DNA of 64,000 nt from Phycisphaerae bacterium (GTDB taxonomy: Bacteria > Planctomycetota > Phycisphaerae > UBA1845 > PWPN01), in assembly GCA_030372985.1 (NCBI GenBank), contig JAUCQB010000171.1, positions 23,695-87,694 of the forward strand, given 5' to 3'. Position 1 is the first letter of the stretch; the number at the start of each line of letters is the position of its first letter. Position numbers and translations under genes: made by a program. The notes under the pieces were generated by a model, which had not been told where the DNA came from, ran no database searches, and worked only from the letters and a program-made list of their open reading frames with translations. Below, piece by piece: positions 33,039 to 41,518 of the stretch.

Positions 33039-35066
33039 TTAAGGTGCCCCGGGAAAGGCCTGACGCGAGGCGACGATTTCAGACGCGTGAGCGATGTCAG
33101 GTTTATGCATCAGGAACTGCTCGTACAGCCTGGCGTATTTGCCGTCCTGTTCGAGGAGGGTCCAGTGGGTGCCGCGTTCGATGATGCGGCCGTTGTCGAT
33201 GACCAGGATGCAGTCGGCGCGCTGGATGGTGCTGAGCCTGTGGGCGACGACGAAGGTGGTTCGGCCTTCGAGCAGCTTTTCCAGCGAACGCTGGATGATT
33301 TGTTCCGTGGTCGTGTCGACCGAGCTGGTCGCCTCGTCGAGCATGAAGATGCGAGGATCGGCCAGAAACGCCCGCGTGAAGCAGATGAGCTGCCTCTGTC
33401 CGATCGAGACGTTGGCTCCGCGTTCGCCGACCTGAGTGTTGAAACCATCCTGCATGCTCATGATGGCGTCATACGTGCCCAAGGCCTTGGCCGCCCCGAT
33501 GACCTGGTCCTCCGTGGCCTCCGGCCGTGCGTAGCGGATGTTCTCCATGACGGTGCCGGTAAACAGGTAGTTGGTTTGCAGCACGAGGCCCATCTGGCGG
33601 TGCAGCGAATCGCCGGTGACGTAGCGGATGTCGTGGCCATCGACGAGAACGCGGCCTTGCTGCGGCTGATAGAACCGGGCGATCAGCGATACGATGCTGC
33701 TCTTGCCGCTGCCGGTGGCCCCGACCAGGGCGATCATCTGGCCCGGTTGAGCCTCGAAATCGACGTCGTGCAGCACCGGGCGGTTGGGGTCGTAGCCGAA
33801 AGTCACGTGCTCGAACCGTACGTGGCCGTTGATCGGCGGCAGGGGGGCGGCGTCCGGCACGTCGGCGACCTCGGGCTTGAGGTCGAGCAGAGCCATGATC
33901 CGCTCACCGCCGGCCATCGCGGCCATGAGCTGGTTGTAGAAGTTGCCGAAGTTCAGGGTCGGGCCCATGAACCGGTCCCAGTAGAGGAAGGCCATGACCA
34001 CCGAGCCGACGCCCACCGTGCGGTCGATCTGGCCGCTGGCTACGAGGTAGCCGCCATACAGCAGAATGATGGCCCGCCCGCAGAAGCCGACGAAGCCCAG
34101 GAGCGGCAGATAAACGCCATTGACCCTGGCGGCCCGCAGGTTGTTCTCGGTGTTGTTGTACTGGAGGACGTTAAAGACGCCGAGGTTCCACGATTGGCGG
34201 TCGAAGGCGGTGACCACGCGGACGCCTGTGATGTTCTCCGCGAGGTTTGTCGAGACCCTGGTGTAGCCCTCGCGCACCCGCTGGTGCATGACGGCCGCTT
34301 TGCGACGGTAGGCCCGGTTGAGCACGAAGAGAACAGGACTCAGCCACGCGACCGCCAGAAACAGACGCCACTGCGTTGCCAGCAGCATCCCGGCCGCGAA
34401 GCAGATCATCAACGTATTCTGAACCACGGTGTGGATGCCCCAAACGTTGACCTCACGAAGGCTGTTGACGTCGCTCGTGCAACGGCTGATGATCCGGCCG
34501 AACTTGGTCTTGTCATAGAAGCTCATTGACAGACGCTGGAGGTGGGCGAACAACGCGCGTCGGATATCGAACTGCACGCGCTCGCCGGCGTTGGTCATGA
34601 TCAGGATGATCCATCGCTCCAGCAGCAGAGTGGTGGCCAGAAGGCAGGCCCACAGCCCGACAATGCCGGCGACCTTCATCATGGCCTGCTGCTGCGAAGG
34701 TGCCGGGGAGATCTGCCCGCTCACATAGTTCGTGGTGTAGTTGACGATCCAGCCGATGAACCGCGGCGACTGCAGATCAAGCAGAACCATGACCATGCCT
34801 ACGATGACCCCGAGGGCGTAGCGGTGCCGGTAGGGCTTGAGGAACTGCATCAGCCGCCGGATGAGCTTCAGGTTGATGGGCCGATAGCTCTGTTCTCCAT
34901 CTTCGGTGATCAGCTCGGTCTGGCGCGGACCGGGACGCAGGAGGGTGCGCAGGCTGAGCCCCATTCGCCGGGCCGCCCGCGATGCGACGTGGCCTGCGTG
35001 TCGGCCGGCCGGGCGCGCTCCGGCGCCGGCGGCCGTGTCGGCGGTACGGTCAGGGCGCGGGTTCAC
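33039..35066 (-). CDS. ABC exporter half-transporter with degenerate signature motif
   Basis: The GTG at 35066 is preferred because AGGAG lies seven bases upstream; other GTGs lie 4-8 bases earlier. The 675-residue protein has a six-helix type I exporter domain (about 70-370) and a C-terminal ATPase. Walker A is GATGSGKSS, the signature is VSIGQ in place of LSGGQ, Walker B is IFMLDEATSS with catalytic Glu intact, and the switch His is in VAHRLST. It overlaps the end of the upstream half-transporter by 17 bp. The partner has an intact signature but lost the Walker B Glu, so the two should form a heterodimer with one competent ATP site, as in LmrCD or TM287/288. The cargo is unknown. Confidence 0.9.
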   Translation of the reverse strand: MNPRPDRTADTAAGAGARPAGRHAGHVASRAARRMGLSLRTLLRPGPRQTELITEDGEQSYRPINLKLIRRLMQFLKPYRHRYALGVIVGMVMVLLDLQSPRFIGWIVNYTTNYVSGQISPAPSQQQAMMKVAGIVGLWACLLATTLLLERWIILIMTNAGERVQFDIRRALFAHLQRLSMSFYDKTKFGRIISRCTSDVNSLREVNVWGIHTVVQNTLMICFAAGMLLATQWRLFLAVAWLSPVLFVLNRAYRRKAAVMHQRVREGYTRVSTNLAENITGVRVVTAFDRQSWNLGVFNVLQYNNTENNLRAARVNGVYLPLLGFVGFCGRAIILLYGGYLVASGQIDRTVGVGSVVMAFLYWDRFMGPTLNFGNFYNQLMAAMAGGERIMALLDLKPEVADVPDAAPLPPINGHVRFEHVTFGYDPNRPVLHDVDFEAQPGQMIALVGATGSGKSSIVSLIARFYQPQQGRVLVDGHDIRYVTGDSLHRQMGLVLQTNYLFTGTVMENIRYARPEATEDQVIGAAKALGTYDAIMSMQDGFNTQVGERGANVSIGQRQLICFTRAFLADPRIFMLDEATSSVDTTTEQIIQRSLEKLLEGRTTFVVAHRLSTIQRADCILVIDNGRIIERGTHWTLLEQDGKYARLYEQFLMHKPDIAHASEIVASRQAFPGAP

Positions 35067-36981
35067 TGGCACACTCCTCGTTCGGGGCCGGTTGCGATGC
35101 GGCCTTTTCCTTCTTCTCGAAAAACTCTCGCATCCGCTTCATGTGCGACGGCGCTTCCGCATCATCGGCACGGAGATCGCCGTACAACTGGCCGTTGACG
35201 ATCTGTCGATAGTGTCCTTCCCGGGCGAGCAGCTCGTCGTGTGTGCCGATCTGGGCGGCGCGTCCGTTCTCGATGACCACAACCAGATTGGCGGTCTTGA
35301 TGGTGCTGATCCGGTGGGCGATGACGAAGATGGTGCGTTCGTGCATCATGAGCCGGATGGCTCGATGGATGTCGTTTTCGGTCTCCGGGTCCACGGCGGC
35401 GGTCGCATCGTCGAGAATCAGGATCCGCGGCTCGGCCAGCAGTGCCCGGGCGATTGCCAGGCGCTGCCGCTGGCCGCCGGAGAGCGTGGTTCCCCGCTCG
35501 CCCAGCATGGTGCCGTAACCCTTCGGCAGCTCCTCGACGAACTCGTGAGCTTGGGCGAGGCGAGCGGCCACCTCGGTGTGCGCCCCCGTCAATTCGGGAC
35601 GCCCGTAGGCGATGTTCGCCTCCACGGTGTCGCTGAACAGGTAGGTCTCCTGAAAGACGTAAGCAACCTGTTGTCGAAGGCTGTCGAGCGTTGCGTCGCG
35701 GACATCCGTTCCGTCGATCAGGACGCGGCCCTGCTGAGGATCGTAGAAACGGGCGATCAGACTGACCAGCGTGGTCTTGCCTGAGCCGGTGGGGCCGACA
35801 ACGGCGACGACGCTTCCGCCCGGGACGTCGAAGGTCACATCGTGCAGGACGGGTGATGTGGGATCATAGCCGAAGGTGACGTGCTCGAAGCGAACCGAAC
35901 CGGGTCCGGGTGGCAGCGGCCGGGCGTCCGGCTTCTCGCTGACAGAGGGCTTGGCGCTGAGAATCTCAAACAGTCTGCGCCCGGAGACGATCGCGCTCTG
36001 GTACTGGTCGTTGATGACCGACACCTGCTGCAGGCGGACGAGAATCGCGTGCATAGCCGCGCCGAGCATCAGGATGTCACCCGCGCTCAGGCGGCCCAGG
36101 ATGATCAGGATGCCCGCCGCCAGGAAGAGCGACAGGTGCGACGCGGTCGCGATGCTGCGTATGACCGGCAGAAAATCGGCGAACAGGCGAATTCGATACA
36201 TGACCTTGCCGAAGAAGTCGTCGCAGTTGGCTCCGTACTTGGTGATCTCCTGCGGCTCGGTGGCAAACGCCTTGACCACGTGCACCCCGGCGATGTTCTC
36301 CGCCAGGATCGAGATATTCCTGTCGCCCGACTCCATGGTCGCCTTGAGGGCGGGTTGAGCCTTGCGGCTGAACCGAATGATGTACCAGGTCCAGATCGGC
36401 AGAGGGGCCAAGGCCAGTGCCGCCACCCAGGGTGAGCGCCACAACAGCAGGATGATGTAGCCGCCGACGATCAGGACGATTTCAAGCGTGAGCAAGACAG
36501 CCGAATTGATGAACGAGCGGACGTTCTGCAGGTCGCTGAGCGAGCGATTGATCAGCTCACCGGTGGAGATGGCGTCATGGAAGCCGAACCCGGCTCTTTG
36601 CAGCCGGTCGTAGACGGCCTCCCGGATGTGGAAGACCATATGCATGCTGAGCCTGGTATTGGTCGTCTCGCGAAGAAAACCGAGCACGCCGACGGTGAGC
36701 GTGAAGCCCGCAAGGGCCAACACGACACGTCGAAGCCCCTGGGCCTCCGCGTAGTCGCCGCTGAGCCACTCCCACATGCCCAGGAAGCGCATATCACTGA
36801 GGTGGATGGTCTTGATCTGGTCGATGGCCAGGGCCGTGACGCGGACTGCGGCGATCTCGGCTCCGGTCCACAGGGCCAGGAAGAGGCAGGCCAGAACCAC
36901 GATGCCCTTGACCGGGCGGAGGAAGCTGAACATCCACCTCAGCAGCTGTCGGTTGGTTGGTTCTGGGGTCTTGCCGTCCAC
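35050..36981 (-). CDS. ABC exporter half-transporter with degenerate Walker B
   Basis: This 643-residue protein has an N-terminal six-helix exporter domain (about 20-325) and a C-terminal ATPase domain. Walker A is GPTGSGKTT, the signature LSGGQRQR is intact, and Walker B is LILDDATAAVD with Asp where catalytic Glu normally stands. The switch His is retained in IAHRIST. The C-terminal tail is rich in Ala/Pro/Glu. It is the first gene of a two-gene operon with the other half-transporter. The degenerate positions of the two proteins are complementary, so a heterodimer is the natural reading. Such pumps export lipids, drugs or peptides. The gene starts at an ATG at 36981. Confidence 0.92.
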   Translation of the reverse strand: MDGKTPEPTNRQLLRWMFSFLRPVKGIVVLACLFLALWTGAEIAAVRVTALAIDQIKTIHLSDMRFLGMWEWLSGDYAEAQGLRRVVLALAGFTLTVGVLGFLRETTNTRLSMHMVFHIREAVYDRLQRAGFGFHDAISTGELINRSLSDLQNVRSFINSAVLLTLEIVLIVGGYIILLLWRSPWVAALALAPLPIWTWYIIRFSRKAQPALKATMESGDRNISILAENIAGVHVVKAFATEPQEITKYGANCDDFFGKVMYRIRLFADFLPVIRSIATASHLSLFLAAGILIILGRLSAGDILMLGAAMHAILVRLQQVSVINDQYQSAIVSGRRLFEILSAKPSVSEKPDARPLPPGPGSVRFEHVTFGYDPTSPVLHDVTFDVPGGSVVAVVGPTGSGKTTLVSLIARFYDPQQGRVLIDGTDVRDATLDSLRQQVAYVFQETYLFSDTVEANIAYGRPELTGAHTEVAARLAQAHEFVEELPKGYGTMLGERGTTLSGGQRQRLAIARALLAEPRILILDDATAAVDPETENDIHRAIRLMMHERTIFVIAHRISTIKTANLVVVIENGRAAQIGTHDELLAREGHYRQIVNGQLYGDLRADDAEAPSHMKRMREFFEKKEKAASQPAPNEECASEPAP

Positions 36982-37239
36982 TGGAAGTCATCAGGTCAGG
37001 GGATTGGGCCAGTCGTCATGCCGAAAGCCACGCGCATTTGTCAGAGCACTCCGCACCTGTCCCCGATTCGCAAAGACCCAGCTTACCACATTCGCCAATG
37101 GGTTTCCAATGCGCCCGGTCCGGGCGTTCTGACGTAAGGCTTTTTTGGGCAGCAGGTTACGTTGAGCCGAAGCCCGGATGTCGGCGGCCGACGGCATTCC
37201 GGGGGGGCATGTGGGCCAGCTCCCGAATCGCGATGCCTC

Positions 37240-38688
37240 TTATGCCGTCGGCAATTCCTTGGCCTCGTTGACCAGCCGGATGCCGGTGTAACGGCAGAAC
37301 CGCTGAAGGTCTTTGACCAGATTGCCGTAGACGGTCGAGCGGTGCAGGCCGTTGGACCAGTTTTCCCAGAGCTTCTCGGCGTCGCCGTCGACCTTCACCG
37401 TGATCTTGGTACGGCAGCCGCGTTCGTCGTCGGGTGCGTCAGTCACGTCGCCGGTGAAGTACAGCATCAGGTCGGTGCCGATCAGTCGAGCCTGGGTGAC
37501 CTTCTCGCCTTTGCGCATGAAGACCTGCGGGACGCAGCCTTCCTGTCGCTCCATGATAGTACGCAGGCGGTAGGGCGCCGCCTCGCCCTTCGGGCCGTCC
37601 ATCTTGGTCGAGCCCAGGCAGTGGGCCAGGATGATGGAGTTGGTCGAAGTGTCCATGGTCGGGTCGCTGATGAACGCCGGCTTGCCACAGAGACCCTGCA
37701 AGATGATATGGGTCACGGCCGAGATCATGTCGGATTCGCAGATGCCCCCGAGGCCCATGTTGTTGAGCCGGACAAAGCCAACACACGGGAACGCCGGAAG
37801 CTGGCGGTACATGCTCCCGTAGCAGTCGACGGTCATGACCGTGGCCTTCTCCTCGTTCATGAGCTTCTCAAACGCCAGGGCCAGCCGGCAGGACCGGAAG
37901 ACCTCATCCTTCGACGGCTCGACCACTTTCTGGGCCTGGGTGATCCATCGCTCGGTCTCAGCCTGGGCGTCGGCCTCGGGGATCGACTCGTAGGCCTTCA
38001 GCATACGGTCTCGGTCGATGATCACCGTGTCGGTACCGAACCGGTCCTTGATCGACTTGGCATACCCGGCCGTGTCTTTCCGCGCGGTGACGTTGAGGAT
38101 CCTGGCCTCGCGGAGGTGATGGATGGCTCTGAAAGGCCGCACGGCGGCGGCGAGTTCGTTCATGTCGGCCGTCAGCATGCACTCCAGCAGAGCCCCCTCG
38201 GGCGCGCGGCGCAGAGCGCCAAAGCCGGTCCATTCGTGGCCCGAATACGGGAGGGCGAATAGGACGGTCGGTCTCTTGGCGGCCAGGATCTGTTTGAGGC
38301 TGTCGGTCGTGCCCATGTTCACGTGGATGACGAGGACGCCGTCAACCTCTTTGAGGCGGTCGCCGAGTTTGCTGACATCATTCGCGGACTCGATAATCTC
38401 ATCGACGGCGAAATCGATATCCGCGAAATCCTCTTTCATCCGGTCGAACTCGGCCTCGTATCGTTTTCGCTCGGCGTTGACGTCGAGCTTGGGCGTCGGC
38501 CAGAGTTTGTTGGTGCCGACCAGATAGAGCCGGGCGACCTTGACCTTGGTTCCGCGGCAGCCTGGGCTGATCAGGACTGGAGCAACGCCGGCAGCCTGCG
38601 CCGCCGCAAATTGTGAAAGCCCCAGGCAGATGGCACCTCCGGCAACCGAGGCCTGCAGGAATTCCCGACGACCGAGTTCGTGTGACAT
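37240..38688 (-). CDS. Tat-exported L-fucose isomerase-like protein
   Basis: The ATG at 38688 has AGGAGGAG upstream, and the reading gives 482 residues. The N-terminus is a twin-arginine signal: GRREFLQASVAGGAICLGL. The mature part shows a sugar isomerase-like fold related to L-fucose/arabinose isomerases. There is a first Rossmann half (VDGVLVIHVNMGTTDSLKQI, then VLFALPYSGHEW) and a C-terminal half with CESDMISAVTHIILQGLCG, FISDPTMDTSTN and AHCLGSTKMDG, which contain the Glu, Asp and His expected for the metal site. Those enzymes interconvert aldoses and ketoses in the cytoplasm. Export by Tat is unusual, and the substrate here is unknown. It stands alone between the ABC operon and trpB. Confidence 0.75.
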   Translation of the reverse strand: MSHELGRREFLQASVAGGAICLGLSQFAAAQAAGVAPVLISPGCRGTKVKVARLYLVGTNKLWPTPKLDVNAERKRYEAEFDRMKEDFADIDFAVDEIIESANDVSKLGDRLKEVDGVLVIHVNMGTTDSLKQILAAKRPTVLFALPYSGHEWTGFGALRRAPEGALLECMLTADMNELAAAVRPFRAIHHLREARILNVTARKDTAGYAKSIKDRFGTDTVIIDRDRMLKAYESIPEADAQAETERWITQAQKVVEPSKDEVFRSCRLALAFEKLMNEEKATVMTVDCYGSMYRQLPAFPCVGFVRLNNMGLGGICESDMISAVTHIILQGLCGKPAFISDPTMDTSTNSIILAHCLGSTKMDGPKGEAAPYRLRTIMERQEGCVPQVFMRKGEKVTQARLIGTDLMLYFTGDVTDAPDDERGCRTKITVKVDGDAEKLWENWSNGLHRSTVYGNLVKDLQRFCRYTGIRLVNEAKELPTA

Positions 38689-38983
38689 GGCGGACTCCTC
38701 CTGTTTCGATGTAACACCGACTGGTAATGGCGATGAGCCTACCAGATCGGGCACTGTCTTTCCAGGGATTGCAGATCTCCAGTTGGAGATTTCAGATCAG
38801 ACATCGCCGGCTGACGAAGGCCTCTGCGCCCGGATGTGCATCGGGGACCATTTCGGTCGGGATTGCGATCCGGCGGGCAAAGGTTGACGGCGAATGGACT
38901 CGCCGAGAGGTGATGCGAGAGGATTCTCGCACGAGCCATGGCTTCAAGCTAATAGCCAAGAGCTAAAAGCTAACAGCTTCTCG
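38689..38983. repeat. Spacer with GATCTCCAGTTGGAGATT and AGCTAACAGC repeats
   Basis: No gene is supported. Positions 38768-38790 hold a palindromic GCAGATCTCCAGTTGGAGAT segment. Positions 38949-38978 hold CTAATAGCCAAGAGCTAAAA and its continuation, the reverse complement of the repeat at 20229-20256. The spacer separates two same-strand genes. Confidence 0.6.
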
Positions 38984-40201
38984 TTACCCAATCTGCTTGC
39001 CGAGCAGCCGGGCCACTTCCACACAATCCTTGTCCCCGCGGCCGGAGAGATTGATCACGATGGTGAAGTCGCGGGGGAAGCTCTTGGCGATGTTGATCAC
39101 GTGGGCGACGGCGTGGGCGCTCTCCAGGGCCGGGATCATGCCCTCGGTCTCACTCAGCACGGTGAAGGCATCGAGGGCCTCCTGGTCGGTGACCGCGACG
39201 TAGTCCGCACGGCCGGTGTCCTTCCACTGCGAGTGGACCGGCCCGACGCCGGGGTAATCGAGCCCGGCCGAGACGGAGTGCACCGGCAGCGTCTGGCCAT
39301 CTTCATCCTGGAGGACGTAGGTGTACATGCCGTGCAGCACGCCGGGCGAGCCCTTGCACAGCGTGGCGGAGTGCCGGGTGGTGTTGAGCCCCTCGCCGCC
39401 GGCCTCGACGCCGACCAGCCGCACGGACTTGTCTTCAATGAATGGGTAGAAGATCCCGGCCGCGTTGCTGCCGCCGCCAACGCAGGCGACGATCATGTCC
39501 GGCAGCTTGCCTTCGCGTTCGAGGAACTGCTGCCGCGTCTCGCGCCCGACCACCGCCTGGAAGTCGCGGACAATCATCGGGAACGGGTGCGGGCCCATCA
39601 CGCTGCCGATGATGTAGTGCGTGTTCTCGACGCTGCTCATCCAGTCGCGCATGGCCTCGTTGATCGCATCCTTGAGCGTCTTCTGGCCGCTGTTGACCGA
39701 GACCACGTGCGTACCGAGCAGCTCCATCCGGAAAACGTTGAGCTTCTGGCGGCGGATGTCCTCGGCGCCCATATAGACCACGCACTCCATGCCGAAGACA
39801 GCCGCGGCCGTGGCGGTGGCGACGCCGTGCTGGCCCGCACCGGTCTCGGCGATGACCCGCTTCTTGCCCATGCGGACGGCCAGAAGGGCCTGGCCAAGGG
39901 TGTTGTTGATCTTGTGCGAGCCGGTGTGGTTCAGGTCCTCGCGTTTGAAGTAGATCCGGGCGCCGCCGAGCCGATCGGTCAGCCGCCGGGCGAGGTACAG
40001 CGGGCTGGGCCGGCCGACGTAGTGCTTGAGATAACCCTCCAGTTCAGCCCAGAAGGCCGGGTCCTGGCGAGCCCGGTCGTACTCCTGCTCAAGCTGGTGA
40101 ATCGCGCCCATGAGCGTTTCGGGGACATATTGCCCCCCGTAGGGGCCGAACCGGCCGTGGGCGTCGGGGAGATTGGTCAAATCTGTCTGTGCAGTAGCCA
40201 T
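38984..40201 (-). CDS. trpB: Tryptophan synthase beta chain
   Basis: TrpB catalyses the PLP-dependent condensation of indole with serine to give tryptophan. The 405-residue reading starts at the ATG at 40201 (CGGAG upstream); a TTG 24 bases earlier is weaker. The PLP lysine K97 lies in the hallmark [13 protein letters not shown]. Other family signatures are [15 protein letters not shown] at the N-terminus, [28 protein letters not shown] (phosphate loop) and LSGRGDKD near the end. The length is standard. No trpA or other trp gene adjoins it in the window. A perfect -10 box lies 39 bases upstream. Identification is secure. Confidence 0.97.
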   Translation of the reverse strand: MATAQTDLTNLPDAHGRFGPYGGQYVPETLMGAIHQLEQEYDRARQDPAFWAELEGYLKHYVGRPSPLYLARRLTDRLGGARIYFKREDLNHTGSHKINNTLGQALLAVRMGKKRVIAETGAGQHGVATATAAAVFGMECVVYMGAEDIRRQKLNVFRMELLGTHVVSVNSGQKTLKDAINEAMRDWMSSVENTHYIIGSVMGPHPFPMIVRDFQAVVGRETRQQFLEREGKLPDMIVACVGGGSNAAGIFYPFIEDKSVRLVGVEAGGEGLNTTRHSATLCKGSPGVLHGMYTYVLQDEDGQTLPVHSVSAGLDYPGVGPVHSQWKDTGRADYVAVTDQEALDAFTVLSETEGMIPALESAHAVAHVINIAKSFPRDFTIVINLSGRGDKDCVEVARLLGKQIG

Positions 40202-40239
40202 TCGGGCTCCGATCTGAGGGTTCAAAACCGCTTGGCGAC

Positions 40240-40245
40240 ATTATA
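40240..40245 (-). promoter_or_regulatory. -10 box for trpB
   Basis: A perfect TATAAT (minus strand, 40245 down to 40240) lies 39 bases upstream of the trpB ATG. The -35 position falls in the first unit of a CATTCG-type repeat (TTCGTC), so no good -35 hexamer is present. Confidence 0.45.
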
Positions 40246-40255
40246 ACTGGAGGGT

Positions 40256-40352
40256 GGCGAATGACGAATGTCGACATCCGAATGTCGAAAGAAATCCGAA
40301 TGACGAAAGAAGCCCAAATGACGAAGCCCGAATGCCCGAACGAATTCCGGCT
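40256..40352. repeat. CATTCG/GAATG text-like repeat, second location
   Basis: Short units repeat here: AATGACGAATG, CCGAATGTCGAAAG, CCGAATGACGAAAG and CCCAAATGACGAAG. The same family is seen at 4944-5135. It sits directly upstream of trpB and downstream of the MBL-fold gene. Confidence 0.8.
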
Positions 40353-40358
40353 GCAGAT

Positions 40359-40400
40359 GGTAGGGCAGGTCGGAGTCGCCGAAGGCGGCGTAGACCTGCC
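40359..40400. repeat. REP-like palindrome, GGCAGGTC family, copy 1
   Basis: GGGCAGGTC, then GTCGCCGAAGGCGGC, then GACCTGCC: outer arms GGCAGGTC/GACCTGCC enclose an inner GCCG/CGGC hairpin. Related copies lie at 42645-42684 and 48932-48973. Confidence 0.75.
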
Positions 40401-40742
40401 GCCGGTGCTGACGAGGCAGGTTTCGCTCCGCTCGACGCTGCCCTACGTTGGCAGAGGGAATTCTTTCTCCAGCCGTGCATCATGCTGCGGGACGATGACG
40501 TTCGCTTCCCGCGGGAATCGGGCTATGGCCTGGAAGACCTCGGCCAGGTTGCAGAAGAAGACGATCGGCCTGCCGCCGGTGCTGACGAGGCAGGTCTCGC
40601 TCCGCTCGACGCTGCCCTACGTTGGCAGAGGGAATTATTTCTCCACCCGTGCATCATGTTGCGGGACGATGACGTCCGCTTCCCGCCGGAATCGGGCCAT
40701 GGCCTGGAAGACCTCGGCCAGGTTGCAGAAGAAGCCGATCGG
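40395..40742. repeat. 174-bp tandem duplication covering the 3' end of the MBL-fold gene
   Basis: Copy 1 is 40395-40568 and copy 2 is 40569-40742, both starting CCTGCCGCCGGTGCTGACG and ending GATCGG. They differ at only about ten positions. Copy 2 contains the last 36 codons and the stop of the MBL-fold gene. Copy 1 is an extra, non-functional repeat of that end and has lost the stop codon. Confidence 0.9.
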
Positions 40743-41354
40743 CCAGTCCTCCTCGATGTGCTGGTAGAAGAAGCAGATATCGCTGGTCAGGCAGGTCCGC
40801 TGACTGAGCTTGGTTGGAAGGATCACCGCCTGCAGGCCGGGGGTGTGGCCGCCGACCAGCATGAGTTTCAGATCGGGCAGAATCTCCATGTCGCCGTCGA
40901 TGATCTCCAGCCTCTTGCGCAGGTCACCGGTGAGTCGCTCGATCATGCCCGGCGCGTAGGCGGCCGTGAACCACGGGTGGGGCGGGTACAGGGCTGTTTC
41001 GTATTCCCTCTTCTGCATGTACAGCCGGGCGTTGGGGAACAGGTCCACCGCGTTGGACAGGTGGTCGAAGTGCATGTGGCTGACGATGATGTGCTCGATG
41101 GAACGCGGGTCTACGCCGATCTGCATGAGCCGTTCGGCCGGGGTCCAGCCGGGTTGCTGGATCATCGTGGGCATGAAGCCCTTGCTGTCCGCCAGGTCAA
41201 AACCGGTGTCGAGCAGGATCCGCGTGTTGCCGCCCTCGATGTACCAGAAGTAGAAGTAGGTCGAATAGACCTTGTCGAAGTCCCGAACAAAGAACATCTT
41301 CGGGCCTTCTTCGGTGTGACACTCCCCGACCTTGAGAGGAAGGAGCGTATACAT
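40635..41354 (-). CDS. Metallo-beta-lactamase-fold hydrolase (lactonase-like)
   Basis: The ATG at 41354 has GGAG nine bases upstream; an upstream extension is spurious spacer sequence. The 239-residue protein has the metal motif H93-x-H95-x-D97-H98 in SHMHFDHLS, a GGHTPGLQ motif near 175, and PQHDARV at the C-terminus, giving the last His ligand. The set is typical of the N-acyl-homoserine lactonase/MBL-fold hydrolase group, whose members open lactones or cleave other esters. An authentic quorum-quenching role is not shown. The last 36 codons lie in the second copy of a 174-bp tandem duplication, so this C-terminus has been duplicated recently. Confidence 0.88.
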   Translation of the reverse strand: MYTLLPLKVGECHTEEGPKMFFVRDFDKVYSTYFYFWYIEGGNTRILLDTGFDLADSKGFMPTMIQQPGWTPAERLMQIGVDPRSIEHIIVSHMHFDHLSNAVDLFPNARLYMQKREYETALYPPHPWFTAAYAPGMIERLTGDLRKRLEIIDGDMEILPDLKLMLVGGHTPGLQAVILPTKLSQRTCLTSDICFFYQHIEEDWPIGFFCNLAEVFQAMARFRREADVIVPQHDARVEK

Positions 41355-41518
41355 ATGACCGTTCTCCAATGAGTAAATCAAAAGCGGGACCCGGGTCGCA
41401 ACGAATGGCTCAAAAGGCTGAAGGCGGAAGGCTGAAGGATGAGTCGGAAGCAAGAGCGGTCGGGCACTCGTTCATCCCTCCGCCCTCATTCTTCATCCTT
41501 TCCCCTGAAGCCTGAACC

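Noticed and set aside
32835..34529. A 564-codon open frame opposite the ABC transporter gene
   Set aside because: Shadow of the exporter ATPase gene; starts inside the MITE-like element.
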